NCBI GenBank assembly: GCA_040902925.1
Contig: JBBDWJ010000014.1
Coordinates: 1-53,844, forward strand
Source of the DNA: JBBDWJ01 sp040902925
GTDB taxonomy: Bacteria; Acidobacteriota; Terriglobia; Bryobacterales; UBA6623
Length of the DNA: 53,844 bases
Direction: 5' to 3'
Shown here in pieces: positions 53,731 through 53,844 of this stretch. Below the pieces are notes generated by a model. The model was not told where the DNA came from and did no database searches. It worked only from the letters and a program-made list of their open reading frames with translations. Every line of letters begins with the position of its first letter. Positions within the stretch are counted from its first letter, which is position 1. The position numbers were made by a program, and so were the translations under genes.

Positions 53731-53777
53731 CCCGCGGCTGAAGCCGTGGGCTGGCACAGGCAAGATTGGCTGTGCCA
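53731..53777. repeat. two adjacent hairpins (possible interspersed repeat)
   Basis: CCCGCGGCT (53731-53739) pairs with AGCCGTGGG (53742-53750) with one G-T pair. Directly after it TGGCACAG (53752-53759) pairs perfectly with CTGTGCCA (53770-53777). They lie upstream of the PQQ dehydrogenase gene. Similar GC-rich double hairpins are often dispersed in bacterial genomes as REP-like units, which can be settled only by genome-wide search. Confidence 0.6.
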
Positions 53778-53802
53778 CGAAAAGTGCCAAACTTGTGCTT
53801 AC

Positions 53803-53844
53803 GGGCGCATGGGTAACACTTTATACCGGGCGCCTGGGTAACAC
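53803..53844. repeat. 17-bp direct repeats at the window edge, possible IS terminus
   Basis: GGGCGCATGGGTAACAC (53803-53819) and GGGCGCCTGGGTAACAC (53828-53844) differ by one base and are spaced 25 bp apart. The window ends exactly with the second copy, so more copies may follow. Closely spaced direct repeats of this size are typical of the transposase-binding ends of some insertion sequences, for example IS21-like elements. No transposase is visible inside the window. Confidence 0.55.

Noticed and set aside
1..53844. CRISPR array, rRNA genes, intact insertion sequence or integrase
   Set aside because: I searched by eye for regularly spaced repeats, rRNA stretches and transposase or integrase motifs and found none; only repeat remnants near both ends.

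Overview
The window looks like a GC-rich chromosomal segment of an Acidobacteriota member close to Solibacter/Bryobacterales. Two very large Oar-like TonB-dependent receptors with an N-terminal carboxypeptidase-regulatory domain, PQQ dehydrogenases, DUF1080 proteins, Tat-exported Gfo/Idh/MocA oxidoreductases and a winged-helix/TPR regulator together are typical of that group. This placement is an inference from gene content; no rRNA or marker gene is present.

Layout. 1-1028 holds no protein gene. It carries two tRNA 3' fragments (Phe and Arg), an 11-bp tandem repeat between them and a ~50-bp inverted repeat, and looks like a worn integration-site or mobile-element boundary. 1029-14416 is housekeeping and stress metabolism: an acyl-CoA synthetase/GNAT fusion, a lipoprotein cytochrome c, a YbaK-type deacylase, a three-gene cluster of unknown function that includes a 36-aa membrane peptide, Hsp20, a zinc alcohol dehydrogenase, an NfnAB/SudAB-like flavoprotein pair and a SERCA-type P-type ATPase. 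14633-21331 holds a RidA-like protein, then on the minus strand a TonB receptor, a diheme cytochrome c and a PQQ alcohol dehydrogenase.

21786-26678 is the most unusual part: five exported PIG-L-deacetylase-fold paralogs in two divergent, mostly overlapping operons. Two keep the metal-binding HxDD and PDH motifs. Three have lost nearly all of these residues but keep the rest of the fold. 26818-30302 holds a ThuA-like protein and a winged-helix/TPR regulator.

30788-42108 is a co-directional set on the plus strand: FAD dehydrogenase, TonB receptor (with a strong terminator behind it), two Gfo/Idh/MocA oxidoreductases, two cupins, two DUF1080 (3-keto-glycoside-cleaving family) proteins and a PQQ-type propeller carrying an EF-hand pair. 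It reads as an uptake and oxidation pathway for glycosides through 3-keto sugars.

42128-51548 looks like a beta-1,2-glucan region: a GT84/GH189-type glucan synthase that lacks the usual C-terminal GH94 domain, an ABC exporter immediately upstream of it, and a GH144/PF10091-type glucanase nearby. The window ends with a glucose-dehydrogenase-type PQQ enzyme (51593-53470), paired hairpins and a 25-bp-spaced direct repeat that resembles the start of another mobile element.
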